NCBI RefSeq assembly: GCF_024347335.1
Contig: NZ_AP025463.1
Location: 496,001-560,000 of the forward strand
Source of the DNA: Vibrio celticus
Lineage (GTDB): Bacteria; Pseudomonadota; Gammaproteobacteria; Enterobacterales; Vibrionaceae
Direction: 5' to 3'
DNA: 64,000 bases
The notes below the pieces were generated by a model. The model was not told the DNA's origin. It did not search any database and saw nothing but the letters and a program-made list of their open reading frames with translations. A program made the position numbers and the translations under genes. Each line of letters begins with the position of its first letter. Position 1 is the stretch's first letter. Shown piece by piece: positions 24,574 to 32,559 of this stretch.

Positions 24574-25092
24574 ATGCCTTTATTAGATAGTTTCACTGTT
24601 GATCACACACGCATGAACGCACCAGCAGTTCGTGTTGCTAAAACAATGCAAACCCCAAAAGGGGATACCATCACTGTGTTTGACCTGCGTTTTACTGCGC
24701 CAAACAAAGACATCCTATCTGAGAAAGGTATCCATACTCTAGAGCACCTATACGCTGGTTTCATGCGTAATCAATTGAACGGTTCAGATGTAGAGATCAT
24801 CGATATCTCACCGATGGGCTGTCGCACGGGTTTCTACATGAGCCTGATTGGTACGCCTACAGAGCAACAAGTGGCTGACGGTTGGTTGGCAGCGATGCAA
24901 GACGTACTGAAAGTTGAGAACCAGAATAAGATCCCTGAGCTGAACGAATACCAATGTGGTACCGCAGCAATGCACTCTTTGGATGAAGCGAAAGAGATCG
25001 CGAATGCGATCATTACAGCAGGTATCTCGGTAAACAAGAATGATGAACTGGCACTGCCAGAGTCTATGCTGCAAGAGCTTAAAATCGACTAG
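24574..25092 (+). CDS. luxS: S-ribosylhomocysteine lyase LuxS, autoinducer-2 synthesis
   Basis: 172 aa, full length. It splits S-ribosylhomocysteine into homocysteine and DPD, the precursor of AI-2. The iron/zinc motif H54-T-L-E-H58 (GIHTLEHLYAGFMRN) is intact. Cys83 in MGCRTGFYMSLIG is the catalytic cysteine, and Cys128 (NEYQCGTAAMH) is the third metal ligand. In vibrios AI-2 feeds the LuxPQ-LuxU-LuxO-Qrr pathway controlling the LuxR/HapR-type gene found at 47138 in this window. GGAGAAGAG precedes the ATG. Confidence 0.98.
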   Translation: MPLLDSFTVDHTRMNAPAVRVAKTMQTPKGDTITVFDLRFTAPNKDILSEKGIHTLEHLYAGFMRNQLNGSDVEIIDISPMGCRTGFYMSLIGTPTEQQVADGWLAAMQDVLKVENQNKIPELNEYQCGTAAMHSLDEAKEIANAIITAGISVNKNDELALPESMLQELKID

Positions 25093-25129
25093 TCGTTGTT
25101 CGTTCACCTTGATGCGGTGAGTTAGTATT

Positions 25130-25163
25130 AAAAGGCCCGGTTCAATGAACCGGGCCTTTTTCG
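25130..25163. terminator. Bidirectional terminator between luxS and the corB-like gene
   Basis: Stem AAAAGGCCCGGTTC / GAACCGGGCCTTTT with loop AAT has T-runs on both strands, serving both convergent genes. Confidence 0.92.
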
Positions 25164-25206
25164 TCAACGTATTTTAGGGCGAGACAGAGATTCAGTGATA
25201 ACTCAG

Positions 25207-26478
25207 TTAGCCGTTCACGATCTGTGGGAACACGCGAACCAGTTTGATGCGGTTCTCTTCAAGCTCAACAATTTCCATTGGGTGGCTGGCAACCTGAACA
25301 CTGAGGTGACTCTCTGGAATATCTTCAAGATGTTCCAGTATCAAACCATTCAGGGTTCTTGGGCCATCGGTAGGCAGTGCCCACTGTAAGCCTTTGTTGA
25401 TATCTCGGATATTGGCACTGCCTTCAATCAAGAAGCTGCCATCGCTTTGCGGAGTAATCTCTTCAGATAAGCTTGGGGCGATTGAGGTGGTAAACTCACC
25501 TACGATCTCTTCTAGAATATCTTCTAATGTAACCAAGCCGTTGATGTCGCCATACTCATCAACAATCAAGCCGATGCGCTGCTTATTGCGTTGAAACTTA
25601 AGTAGCTGAATGTTGAGTGGTGTCGCTTCAGGAATAAAGTAGATCTCATCTGCGGCACGCAGCAGTGTCTCTTTATTGAATTCGTTCTTTTCAAGCATCA
25701 GGCGGTAAGCTTCACGCAGCCTAAGCATGCCGACCACTTCATCTATTTGGTCACGGTACAGCACCACGCGGCCATGAGGCGAGTGGGTCAATTGACGAAC
25801 GATAGATTTCCAATCGTCATTGATGTCGATACCAGTTATCTCATTACGTGGCACCATGATGTCGTTCACGGTGACGTGCTCTAAATCCAGAATAGACACC
25901 AACATATCTTGGTGACGCTGAGGAATTAGGCTACCTGCTTCATTTACCACGGTTCTAAGCTCTTCTGAGCTTAAGTGGTCGGTCGCATCGTGGCTGGCTT
26001 TGACACCTAAGATACGAATGAAGCCGTTGGTAATGAAGTTGACCAAGATCACCAATGGTGACAGCACCTTCATCAGTATCATTAAAAGGATACTACTCGC
26101 GTAAGATACACGTTCAGGAAATAGAGAAGCGATGGTTTTTGGTGTTACCTCGGCGAACACGAGGATCACGAGAGTTAGGGTACCAGTAGCGATAGCCACA
26201 CCGATATCCCCGTAGATGCGCATACCAAGAATAGTAGCGATCGCAGATGCAAGAATGTTGACGAGATTGTTGCCGATAAGAATGAGACCAATCAATCTGT
26301 CTGGGCGGTTCAGAAGTTTTTCTACACGTTTGGCACCTTTATGACCCGTATTGGCCAAGTGCTTTAAACGGTAGCGGTTCAGGGACATCATGCCCGTTTC
26401 GGAACCAGAGAAATAACCAGAAATTACAATGAGACACGCGAGTAGCGCAAATAAGATACCCGTTGATATGTCGTCCAA
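25207..26478 (-). CDS. CorB/YfjD-like membrane protein with CNNM, CBS and CorC domains
   Basis: 423 aa. The N-terminal CNNM (DUF21) membrane domain has three to four helices, with SGYFSGSETGMMSLNRYRLK near residues 20-40. A CBS pair (about residues 200-325, NDIMVPRNEITGIDIND) and a C-terminal CorC/HlyC domain follow. Relatives are implicated in magnesium and cobalt export or resistance, and the bacterial CorB/C group binds Mg-ATP. It faces luxS and shares the yfjD-ypjD-ffh order seen in E. coli. The direction of transport is inferred from the family. Confidence 0.86.
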   Translation of the reverse strand: MDDISTGILFALLACLIVISGYFSGSETGMMSLNRYRLKHLANTGHKGAKRVEKLLNRPDRLIGLILIGNNLVNILASAIATILGMRIYGDIGVAIATGTLTLVILVFAEVTPKTIASLFPERVSYASSILLMILMKVLSPLVILVNFITNGFIRILGVKASHDATDHLSSEELRTVVNEAGSLIPQRHQDMLVSILDLEHVTVNDIMVPRNEITGIDINDDWKSIVRQLTHSPHGRVVLYRDQIDEVVGMLRLREAYRLMLEKNEFNKETLLRAADEIYFIPEATPLNIQLLKFQRNKQRIGLIVDEYGDINGLVTLEDILEEIVGEFTTSIAPSLSEEITPQSDGSFLIEGSANIRDINKGLQWALPTDGPRTLNGLILEHLEDIPESHLSVQVASHPMEIVELEENRIKLVRVFPQIVNG

Positions 26479-26567
26479 AACTATTCTTTTCCTATTTGTG
26501 TATCTTGATTAATTTATGACCGAACATGGTCGAGATGTCAATTGAATGTATTGCACTCAATATTTTA

Positions 26568-26595
26568 AAGGCAAGGTATGTGAGACCTTGCCTTT
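26568..26595 (-). terminator. Terminator downstream of ypjD
   Basis: Inverted repeat AAAGGCAAGGT / ACCTTGCCTTT with a six-base loop; on the minus strand it is followed by an AT-rich tail (AAAATA). Since ypjD and the corB-like gene are read in the same direction, this stops or attenuates transcription between them. Confidence 0.7.
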
Positions 26596-26605
26596 ATTTT
26601 ACAGA

Positions 26606-27409
26606 CTAGTTCAGGATGATTTCCTGAACGAAGCGACTACCGAAGTAGGCTAATGTGAGCATGCTGGCACCCGCGAGTGCAAACCACGTGACTTTTTGTC
26701 CACGCCAACCTTTCTGATAGTGACCCCATAGAAGGATGGAGTAGATAACCCAAGCGATAAAAGACAGCACAGCCTTGTGCGCTTTTCCTTGAGCAAACAT
26801 ATCTTGTACGAAGATGAGGCCGGTTAACAAAGTACCCGTTAATAAGCCATTACCAATCAGAATGATCTTGAAAAGCTGTCTCTCCACCATCATTAAAGGA
26901 GGTAGGTTAGGGTTGATCACCAACGCTTTTTTCTTTTTAAGTTTGTGATCTAGCCACGCGAGTTGCAGGGCGTATAGCGCGCCGATAGTCAGTGTCGCGT
27001 ATGAGAATAGAGCCAAAGATATGTGCACGAGCAGTTTTGGGTCATTCTCTAGATGCTTTATGAAGGTGCTTGGAAGAAAAGTAGCAGCCATCAAGTTCAG
27101 TGCCGCGAAGCTATAAACGACGGGCAAGATAAACCACAAACGAGTTTTGAGCATAGCGCCGCTCATAACCACAGATATGATTAAACTGATTAATGAAGCA
27201 ACGTTCAAGATACTGAGGTTTTGACCACTGGCATTAAAAATCAAATCGCCAAGCAACCAAGCATGGAAAGCTAGAGCAAGTAATGCGCTGATAAACACCG
27301 TTTTTACACGGATTCCTGTTTGGTGCACGAGACCTGGAATGATCGTGGAAATCGCCATTGTATAAAGAAAGGCTGCTGCGATCGCAATAAGACTGTCCAT
27401 GGTATCCAT
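26606..27409 (-). CDS. ypjD: YpjD, CcsA/CcmC-like inner-membrane protein
   Basis: 267 aa with about eight hydrophobic helices. It belongs to the cytochrome c assembly (CcsA) superfamily; HISLALFSYATLTIGALYAL is the conserved central region. E. coli ypjD has the same place, divergent from ffh and next to yfjD. No dedicated cytochrome c maturation genes are nearby, and the real function in this subgroup is uncertain. Confidence 0.84.
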   Translation of the reverse strand: MDTMDSLIAIAAAFLYTMAISTIIPGLVHQTGIRVKTVFISALLALAFHAWLLGDLIFNASGQNLSILNVASLISLIISVVMSGAMLKTRLWFILPVVYSFAALNLMAATFLPSTFIKHLENDPKLLVHISLALFSYATLTIGALYALQLAWLDHKLKKKKALVINPNLPPLMMVERQLFKIILIGNGLLTGTLLTGLIFVQDMFAQGKAHKAVLSFIAWVIYSILLWGHYQKGWRGQKVTWFALAGASMLTLAYFGSRFVQEIILN

Positions 27410-27600
27410 TTAAATGATTACTAATTGGCGAATTATACCTCGCATCGCTCTTTGGGGCTATGGCGAACCTCATTCAATTCCAAGTGAATAATGTCTCACG
27501 TCACAAGCACGGATGATTAACGCTCTACAACGGGTATGACTCTAATCCGCGCTAATGTATACTCACAGTAATAGTCGCAGTTTTGAGCGAAGAGAAAACT

Positions 27601-28995
27601 ATGTTTGATAATTTAACGGATCGTCTATCCAAAACGCTGAAGAACATCAGCGGTAAAGGTCGTCTGACCGAAGACAATATTAAAGAGACGCTGCGTGAAG
27701 TGCGTATGGCGCTACTTGAAGCCGACGTTGCACTGCCCGTTGTCCGCGATTTTGTTAAGCGCGTAAAAGAAGGCGCTGTGGGTGTTGAGGTTTCTAAATC
27801 TTTAACGCCTGGTCAAGAATTCATTAAGATCGTTCAAGCTGAACTTGAAGCGGTGATGGGTGAGTCTAACGAGGCTCTTAACCTAGCAGCGCAGCCGCCA
27901 GCCGTTATCTTAATGGCGGGTCTACAAGGTGCGGGTAAAACCACATCGGTAGGTAAGCTATCTAAGCTTCTAACTGAGCGTGACAAGAAGAAAGTCTTGG
28001 TTGTGTCTGCCGACGTTTACCGTCCAGCGGCGATCAAACAGCTTGAAACGTTAGCAAGCGATGTTGGCGTAGACTTCTTCCCATCTTCAGCTGATCAAAA
28101 GCCTCTTGATATTGCAAACGCTGCAATCGACCACGCGAAGAAGAAATTCTACGACGTGCTACTTGTCGATACTGCTGGTCGTTTGGCTATCGATGAAGAG
28201 ATGATGGGCGAGATCAAAGAGCTTCATACTGCAATTAAACCCGTAGAGACACTGTTCGTTGTTGATGCAATGACAGGTCAAGATGCTGCGAATACTGCAA
28301 AAGCCTTTGGCGATGCGCTACCACTAACCGGTGTTATCTTGACGAAAGTTGATGGTGATGCGCGTGGTGGTGCTGCTCTGTCTGTTCGTCATATCACAGG
28401 CAAACCGATTAAGTTCTTAGGTGTTGGTGAAAAGACTGACGCACTAGAACCGTTCCACCCAGATCGTGTTGCTTCTCGTATCCTAGGTATGGGCGACGTA
28501 CTGTCTCTTATTGAAGACCTACAGAAAAACGTTGATACCGAGAAAGCAGAGAAACTGGCTAAGAAGTTCAAAGAGAAGAAAGGCTTTGACCTTGAAGACT
28601 TCCGTGAACAACTTGGTCAGATGCAAAACATGGGCGGCATGATGGGCATGATGGATAAGCTTCCAGGCATGTCTCAGCTACCAGATAACGTTAAAGATAA
28701 AGTTGATGACAAGATGTTCAAGCAAATGGAAGCGATCATCAACTCTATGACTATGAAAGAGCGTCAACGCCCTGACCTAATCAAAGGTTCACGCAAAAAG
28801 CGTATTGCCGCTGGTTCAGGTACACAGGTACAAGATGTAAACCGTATGCTTAAGCAGTTCACCCAAATGCAGAAGATGATGAAGAAAATGCAGAAAGGTG
28901 GCATGAAAGGCATGATGCGCAACATGCAAGGCATGATGGGCGGCGGTGGAGGTATGGGCGGAATGGGTGGTGGCTTTAACCCGTTTGGTCGATAA
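27601..28995 (+). CDS. ffh: Signal recognition particle protein Ffh
   Basis: 464 aa from ATG 27601 (GAAGAGAAAAC upstream); the frame runs on to 27583. Ffh binds 4.5S RNA and signal sequences of nascent membrane proteins and docks with FtsY. The N domain is followed by the G domain: G1 GLQGAGKTTSVGKL, VSADVYRPAAIKQL, DTAGRLA and TKVDGDARGGAAL. The C-terminal M domain is methionine-rich, ending in a Met/Gly-rich tail that binds signal peptides and RNA. Confidence 0.97.
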   Translation: MFDNLTDRLSKTLKNISGKGRLTEDNIKETLREVRMALLEADVALPVVRDFVKRVKEGAVGVEVSKSLTPGQEFIKIVQAELEAVMGESNEALNLAAQPPAVILMAGLQGAGKTTSVGKLSKLLTERDKKKVLVVSADVYRPAAIKQLETLASDVGVDFFPSSADQKPLDIANAAIDHAKKKFYDVLLVDTAGRLAIDEEMMGEIKELHTAIKPVETLFVVDAMTGQDAANTAKAFGDALPLTGVILTKVDGDARGGAALSVRHITGKPIKFLGVGEKTDALEPFHPDRVASRILGMGDVLSLIEDLQKNVDTEKAEKLAKKFKEKKGFDLEDFREQLGQMQNMGGMMGMMDKLPGMSQLPDNVKDKVDDKMFKQMEAIINSMTMKERQRPDLIKGSRKKRIAAGSGTQVQDVNRMLKQFTQMQKMMKKMQKGGMKGMMRNMQGMMGGGGGMGGMGGGFNPFGR

Positions 28996-29085
28996 TCTAC
29001 AAATGTAAGCTTTAGCTACGTTACTTTTCATAGTGTTAGCCGTGTCACAGAAAGTGTACGGCAGCTATGTTGGTGAAAAAATAGC

Positions 29086-29184
29086 TAAAGCCCTTGCATT
29101 GCACCGGAATAAGAGTAAAATTCCGGGGCTTTAATTTGGCACGAGACCCCAAGCTATTTACTTATACTTGGGGTTAATTATTTT
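29086..29184 (+). promoter_or_regulatory. Leader hairpins ahead of the rpsP operon
   Basis: Two hairpins lie between ffh and rpsP. The first nests AAAGCCC / GGGGCTTT around CCGGAAT / ATTCCGG (about 29088-29133) and is followed by TTTAATTT, so it may terminate ffh. The second is ACCCCAAG / CTTGGGGT (29147-29175) with a weak AT-rich tail, inside the probable leader of rpsP. Attenuation is possible but unproven. Confidence 0.55.
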
Positions 29185-29207
29185 ATTAAGAAAGCAAAGA
29201 GGACGAC

Positions 29208-29456
29208 ATGGTAACCATTCGTTTGGCACGTCACGGTGCAAAGAAGCGCCCATTTTATCAAATCGTAGTTGCGGATAGCCGTAACGCTGCAACTGGCCGT
29301 TTCATCGAGAAAGTAGGTTTCTTTAACCCTACTGCTCAAGGTCAAGAAGAAGGTCTACGTCTAGACCTAGATCGTGTTAACCACTGGGTTGGTCAAGGCG
29401 CATCTCTATCTGATCGTGTAGCTAAGCTAGTTAAAGACGCTCAAAAAGCGGCTTAA
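29208..29456 (+). CDS. rpsP: 30S ribosomal protein S16
   Basis: 82 aa, the usual length. It starts MVTIRLARHGAKKRPFYQIV and contains ADSRNAATGRFIEKVGFFNP, both family signatures. S16 binds 16S rRNA early in assembly of the small subunit. The ribosome site AAAGAGGA precedes the ATG. It is first in the conserved operon rpsP-rimM-trmD-rplS. Confidence 0.98.
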   Translation: MVTIRLARHGAKKRPFYQIVVADSRNAATGRFIEKVGFFNPTAQGQEEGLRLDLDRVNHWVGQGASLSDRVAKLVKDAQKAA

Positions 29457-29480
29457 TTCTTTTTTAAAGAGAAATAGCTT

Positions 29481-30035
29481 ATGTCGATGAAGGGTAAAGA
29501 AACTATGAGCGAGCAAAACAATAGAATTGTCATGGGTAAACTTGGGTCTACCTATGGTATTCGTGGCTGGCTTAAAGTGTTCTCCTACACAGACAATGCT
29601 GAAAGCATATTTGATTACAGCCCTTGGTATTTAAACCTAAAGGGGAAGTGGGTTGAGTACAAAGTTGAGAGCTGGAAACGTCATGGCCAAGGTTATGTAT
29701 GTAAGCTAGCGGGATTAGATGTTCGTGAAGACGCGCAACTGATGACTAACTTTGAAATTGCTATTGACCCTGCTTCGTTACCTGAATTGTCAGAAGATGA
29801 ATTCTACTGGCGCGAATTGTTCGGTATGCAAGTTTTTACCACTAAAGGTTACGACCTTGGTGAGGTCACTGACCTATTAGAAACTGGCTCGAACGATGTT
29901 CTAGTAATCAAAGCAAATCTTAAAGATGCTTTTGGCCAAAAGGAACGGTTAGTACCGTACCTTGAAGAGCAAGTGATCAAGAAAGTTGATCGCGAAGCTC
30001 GCCGGATCGAAGTTGACTGGGATCCTGGATTCTAA
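29481..30035 (+). CDS. rimM: Ribosome maturation factor RimM
   Basis: 184 aa from ATG 29481; an in-frame ATG at 29505 would give a shorter protein starting MSEQNNRIVMGKLG. RimM helps fold the 3' part of 16S rRNA around S19 and is partnered with S16 and TrmD. The N-terminal beta-barrel has GKLGSTYGIRGWLKVFSYT, and the C-terminal PRC barrel has EFYWRELFGMQVFTTKGYDL and LVPYLEEQVIKKVD. It lies 24 bases after rpsP. Confidence 0.95.
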   Translation: MSMKGKETMSEQNNRIVMGKLGSTYGIRGWLKVFSYTDNAESIFDYSPWYLNLKGKWVEYKVESWKRHGQGYVCKLAGLDVREDAQLMTNFEIAIDPASLPELSEDEFYWRELFGMQVFTTKGYDLGEVTDLLETGSNDVLVIKANLKDAFGQKERLVPYLEEQVIKKVDREARRIEVDWDPGF

Positions 30036-30061
30036 CTCCAAATTACAGAGCGAGAGAACAC

Positions 30062-30802
30062 ATGTGGGTTGGCATTATTAGCCTTTTTCCTGAAATGTTC
30101 CGTTCTGTTACTGATTTTGGAGTAACAGGTCAAGCGGTTAGAAAAGGTCTTTTATCTATTGAGACATGGAATCCTCGTGATTTCACTCATGATAAACATC
30201 GCACTGTTGATGACAGACCTTACGGTGGTGGTCCTGGCATGTTAATGATGGTTCAGCCTTTGCGCGACGCTATCACAACTGCCAAGCAAGCAGCACCGGG
30301 AAAGACGAAAGTTATCTATCTTTCACCTCAAGGTCGTAAACTCGACCAGAAAGGTGTTGAAGAGCTGGCAACAAACGAGAATTTACTTCTTATTTGTGGT
30401 CGCTACGAAGGGGTAGATGAGCGCATCATTCAATCTGAAGTTGACGAAGAATGGTCGATTGGAGATTTTGTGATGACGGGTGGCGAATTGCCAGCCATGA
30501 CGCTGATTGATTCAGTATCTCGGTTTGTTCCGGGTGTACTTGGAGATTTCGCTTCAGCAGAAGAAGATTCTTTTGCAAATGGTTTGCTAGATTGTCCCCA
30601 TTATACGCGCCCTGAGGTGCTAGACGATAAAGATGTGCCATCGGTACTCAAGTCTGGAAACCATAAGGACATTCGTCGCTGGCGATTAAAACAATCGTTG
30701 GGCCGAACTTGGCTAAGAAGACCAGAACTCCTGGAAAACCTAGCTCTGACTGACGAACAGGAACAATTACTGGCTGAATTCATTAAAGAGCAACGCTCTT
30801 AA
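30062..30802 (+). CDS. trmD: tRNA (guanine-37-N1)-methyltransferase
   Basis: 246 aa. TrmD methylates G37 next to the anticodon in tRNAs reading CNN codons, which prevents +1 frameshifting. It is a SPOUT-fold dimer; the knot region includes LLICGRYEGVDERIIQS and EWSIGDFVMTGGELPAMTLI, and RPYGGGPGMLMM is the conserved N-terminal loop. The arginine tRNAs in this window read CGN and may be among its substrates, depending on their base 37. Confidence 0.97.
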   Translation: MWVGIISLFPEMFRSVTDFGVTGQAVRKGLLSIETWNPRDFTHDKHRTVDDRPYGGGPGMLMMVQPLRDAITTAKQAAPGKTKVIYLSPQGRKLDQKGVEELATNENLLLICGRYEGVDERIIQSEVDEEWSIGDFVMTGGELPAMTLIDSVSRFVPGVLGDFASAEEDSFANGLLDCPHYTRPEVLDDKDVPSVLKSGNHKDIRRWRLKQSLGRTWLRRPELLENLALTDEQEQLLAEFIKEQRS

Positions 30803-30861
30803 CGAAAAGCAAGCAGTAACCTATTAAATTTAGTATCAGTTTATTCTAGGAATTTATACAA

Positions 30862-31215
30862 ATGAGCAACATCATCAAGGCTCTTGAAGAAGAGCAACTA
30901 AAATCAGACCTTCCTAAATTCGCACCAGGTGACACTGTTGTAGTTCAGGTTAAGGTAAAAGAAGGTGACCGTGAGCGTCTACAGGCTTTCGAAGGCGTTG
31001 TAATCGCTATTCGTAACCGTGGTCTACACTCTGCATTCACAGTTCGTAAGATCTCGAACGGTGAAGGCGTAGAGCGTGCGTTCCAAACTCACTCTCCAAT
31101 GGTTGATAGCATCGAAGTTAAACGCCGTGGTGCAGTACGTCGTGCCAAGTTGTACTACCTACGTGAGCGTTCTGGTAAGTCAGCTCGTATTAAAGAGAAG
31201 CTTACTAAGAAGTAA
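30862..31215 (+). CDS. rplS: 50S ribosomal protein L19
   Basis: 117 aa. It begins MSNIIKALEEEQLKSDLPKF and contains the family motif RNRGLHSAFTVRKISNGEGV. L19 sits at the interface of the two ribosomal subunits. Last gene of the rpsP operon, followed by a strong terminator. Confidence 0.98.
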   Translation: MSNIIKALEEEQLKSDLPKFAPGDTVVVQVKVKEGDRERLQAFEGVVIAIRNRGLHSAFTVRKISNGEGVERAFQTHSPMVDSIEVKRRGAVRRAKLYYLRERSGKSARIKEKLTKK

Positions 31216-31236
31216 TTCTTTTTGCATTCTATCGAT

Positions 31237-31267
31237 AAAAGCGGAGCCATTTGGCTCCGCTTTTTTG
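31237..31267 (+). terminator. rplS terminator
   Basis: Stem AAAAGCGGAGCCA / TGGCTCCGCTTTT with a two-base loop and a run of six Ts. Confidence 0.92.
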
Positions 31268-31295
31268 TGTCTGTTATTTGGAGCTTAGCAGGTAA

Positions 31296-31402
31296 GAGAT
31301 CCCCAATTTGCTCGTACCTCACTCATGAGGATGACGACAGTAGTACAGGCTTAAATGCAACCGTCATTCCCTAGACTGACGAAGGAAGGAGTAGGGAATC
31401 TC
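31296..31402. repeat. Imperfect inverted-repeat element between rplS and yacG
   Basis: A left arm (GAGATCCCC at 31296 to GATGACGAC ending 31338) and a right arm (CGTCATTCCC from 31362 to GGGAATCTC ending 31402) are imperfect inverted copies. Without gaps I count about 27 of 43 positions matching. Such CGTCATTCCC...GGGAATCTC palindromes resemble short dispersed repeats that I recall from Vibrio intergenic regions. No gene is encoded. Confidence 0.55.
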
Positions 31403-31426
31403 TACTAGCGCCGTGTTATAGACAAT

Positions 31427-31457
31427 AAAAAAGGATTGACGTTAAACGCCAACCCTT
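31427..31457 (-). terminator. Hairpin and U-run downstream of yacG (minus strand)
   Basis: On the plus strand six As (31427-31432) lead into AAGGATTG, which pairs with CAACCCTT (31450-31457). An inner CG/CG pair encloses a five-base loop. In the minus-strand RNA the two apparent mismatches become G-U pairs and the A-run becomes UUUUUU, so it is a terminator for the yacG strand. The same architecture occurs at 47020-47050. Confidence 0.8.
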
Positions 31458-31464
31458 AAAAATT

Positions 31465-31513
31465 TACTCGCTACTCGCTACTCGCTACTCGCTACTCGCT
31501 ACTCGCTACTCGC
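31465..31513. repeat. Perfect 7-bp tandem array, 7 copies, abutting the yacG stop codon
   Basis: Unit TACTCGC on the plus strand, or GCGAGTA on the coding strand of yacG. It runs without error from 31465 to 31513 and ends exactly at the yacG stop codon (TAG, complement of 31514-31516). It therefore fills most of the yacG 3' untranslated region up to the hairpin. Confidence 0.97.
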
Positions 31514-31711
31514 CTAGTACGGATCTTCCGACCACCCATCGCTATCCGACATGTCTGGTGCACCAGCGATGCTGTTCTCTTCGTCAGCCCATTCTCCGAA
31601 ATCAATCATCTGACATTGTTTGCTGCAAAACGGGCGGTGCGGGCTTTGTTCACCCCACTCAACGTCGGCATTACATTGAGGGCATTTAACGATGGTGATT
31701 TTCTTCGACAT
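31514..31711 (-). CDS. yacG: DNA gyrase inhibitor YacG, zinc-binding
   Basis: 65 aa. The zinc finger is formed by VKCPQCNADVEW and FCSKQCQMIDFGEWADEE, a Cys4 site. In E. coli YacG binds GyrB and blocks DNA binding. It is last in the series coaE-zapD-yacG, the usual gamma-proteobacterial order. Its TAG stop is followed directly by the 7-bp tandem array. Confidence 0.93.
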   Translation of the reverse strand: MSKKITIVKCPQCNADVEWGEQSPHRPFCSKQCQMIDFGEWADEENSIAGAPDMSDSDGWSEDPY

Positions 31712-31792
31712 AGTGATTCTTAATTTGAAGGTGTAATAATAGTGAGTTTAGGCTCGAGTGAGGACTCAAGCCAAACTATAAAAGGAAATTAA

Positions 31793-32533
31793 TTAGGTGC
31801 AGATCGCCAATTCAAATTCGATGTCTTGAGTACAGGCTTGCCCAGTTTCAAAGCTCATGAATTTAACAGCAAAGCGATTCTTGTGACCTGAGATCATCGG
31901 GTAGGCACCGTATTGCATCGGAATAGAAAGACGAAGGATATTCGCTTCATCGGCATCGCTCTGGAAGAAGCCAGCACGAGCGATTTGCTCTTTAAAGTGA
32001 CCCGTTTCTCTGGTGAGCTTCAACCACAGTGTTAGCGCTTCATACAGAGGCTGTAAGCTATCCATCCAAGCTTTAGCATCTCGCATTCTCTTATCAAGAG
32101 GAAGGTGCAGCCAATAATGCAGTGCCGGTAAATCAAAGCAGCATGAGCCACCTGGAAGATTAAAGCGTTGGCGAATTGCACTTAGGAAGCGGTCTTCTTT
32201 AAGTGACTGGCCAAAACGCTCTGCCTGCATCAGATCACGATAGATATTACCAATGTCATTAAGCAGTGATGTCAGCATCTCTTGATCGACACCTTCAACA
32301 TCCAACCAACTTTTGTAGGTTACACGTTGTTTCTCAATATCTTTTGCGAGTTCGCTCTTGAGTTGGATCTGTTCGAAGATTTCAATCAGATCAAAGATGG
32401 AACGGAAAAAGAGTTGATACTGTTGAGCATCGGAAAATGTAGAAGACAAGTGTAGCTGCCTCAAGAGTGATTCAACTCTTAAGTAGATGCGTGTTTTCTC
32501 ATTTAGAGGATGTTCAAATTTATGGGTGATCAT
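31793..32533 (-). CDS. zapD: Cell division protein ZapD
   Basis: About 246 aa from the ATG at 32533, which gives MITHKFEHPLNEKTRIYLRV; a second in-frame ATG at 32548 lies five codons upstream, but AAGG sits between the two and fits the inner start. ZapD (YacF) crosslinks FtsZ filaments and stabilises the division ring. RLSIPMQYGAYPMISGHKNR near the C-terminus is typical of the family. It lies between coaE and yacG. Confidence 0.94.
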   Translation of the reverse strand: MITHKFEHPLNEKTRIYLRVESLLRQLHLSSTFSDAQQYQLFFRSIFDLIEIFEQIQLKSELAKDIEKQRVTYKSWLDVEGVDQEMLTSLLNDIGNIYRDLMQAERFGQSLKEDRFLSAIRQRFNLPGGSCCFDLPALHYWLHLPLDKRMRDAKAWMDSLQPLYEALTLWLKLTRETGHFKEQIARAGFFQSDADEANILRLSIPMQYGAYPMISGHKNRFAVKFMSFETGQACTQDIEFELAICT

Positions 32534-32559
32534 CGAGCAAACCTTCATTCAACATTGTT

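Noticed and set aside
24808..25167. 119-residue minus-strand frame across luxS
   Set aside because: It lies opposite intact luxS and includes the terminator; composition is that of a shadow frame.
31465..31513. 7-bp arrays as a CRISPR array
   Set aside because: Units are 7 bases with no spacers and no cas genes are nearby.
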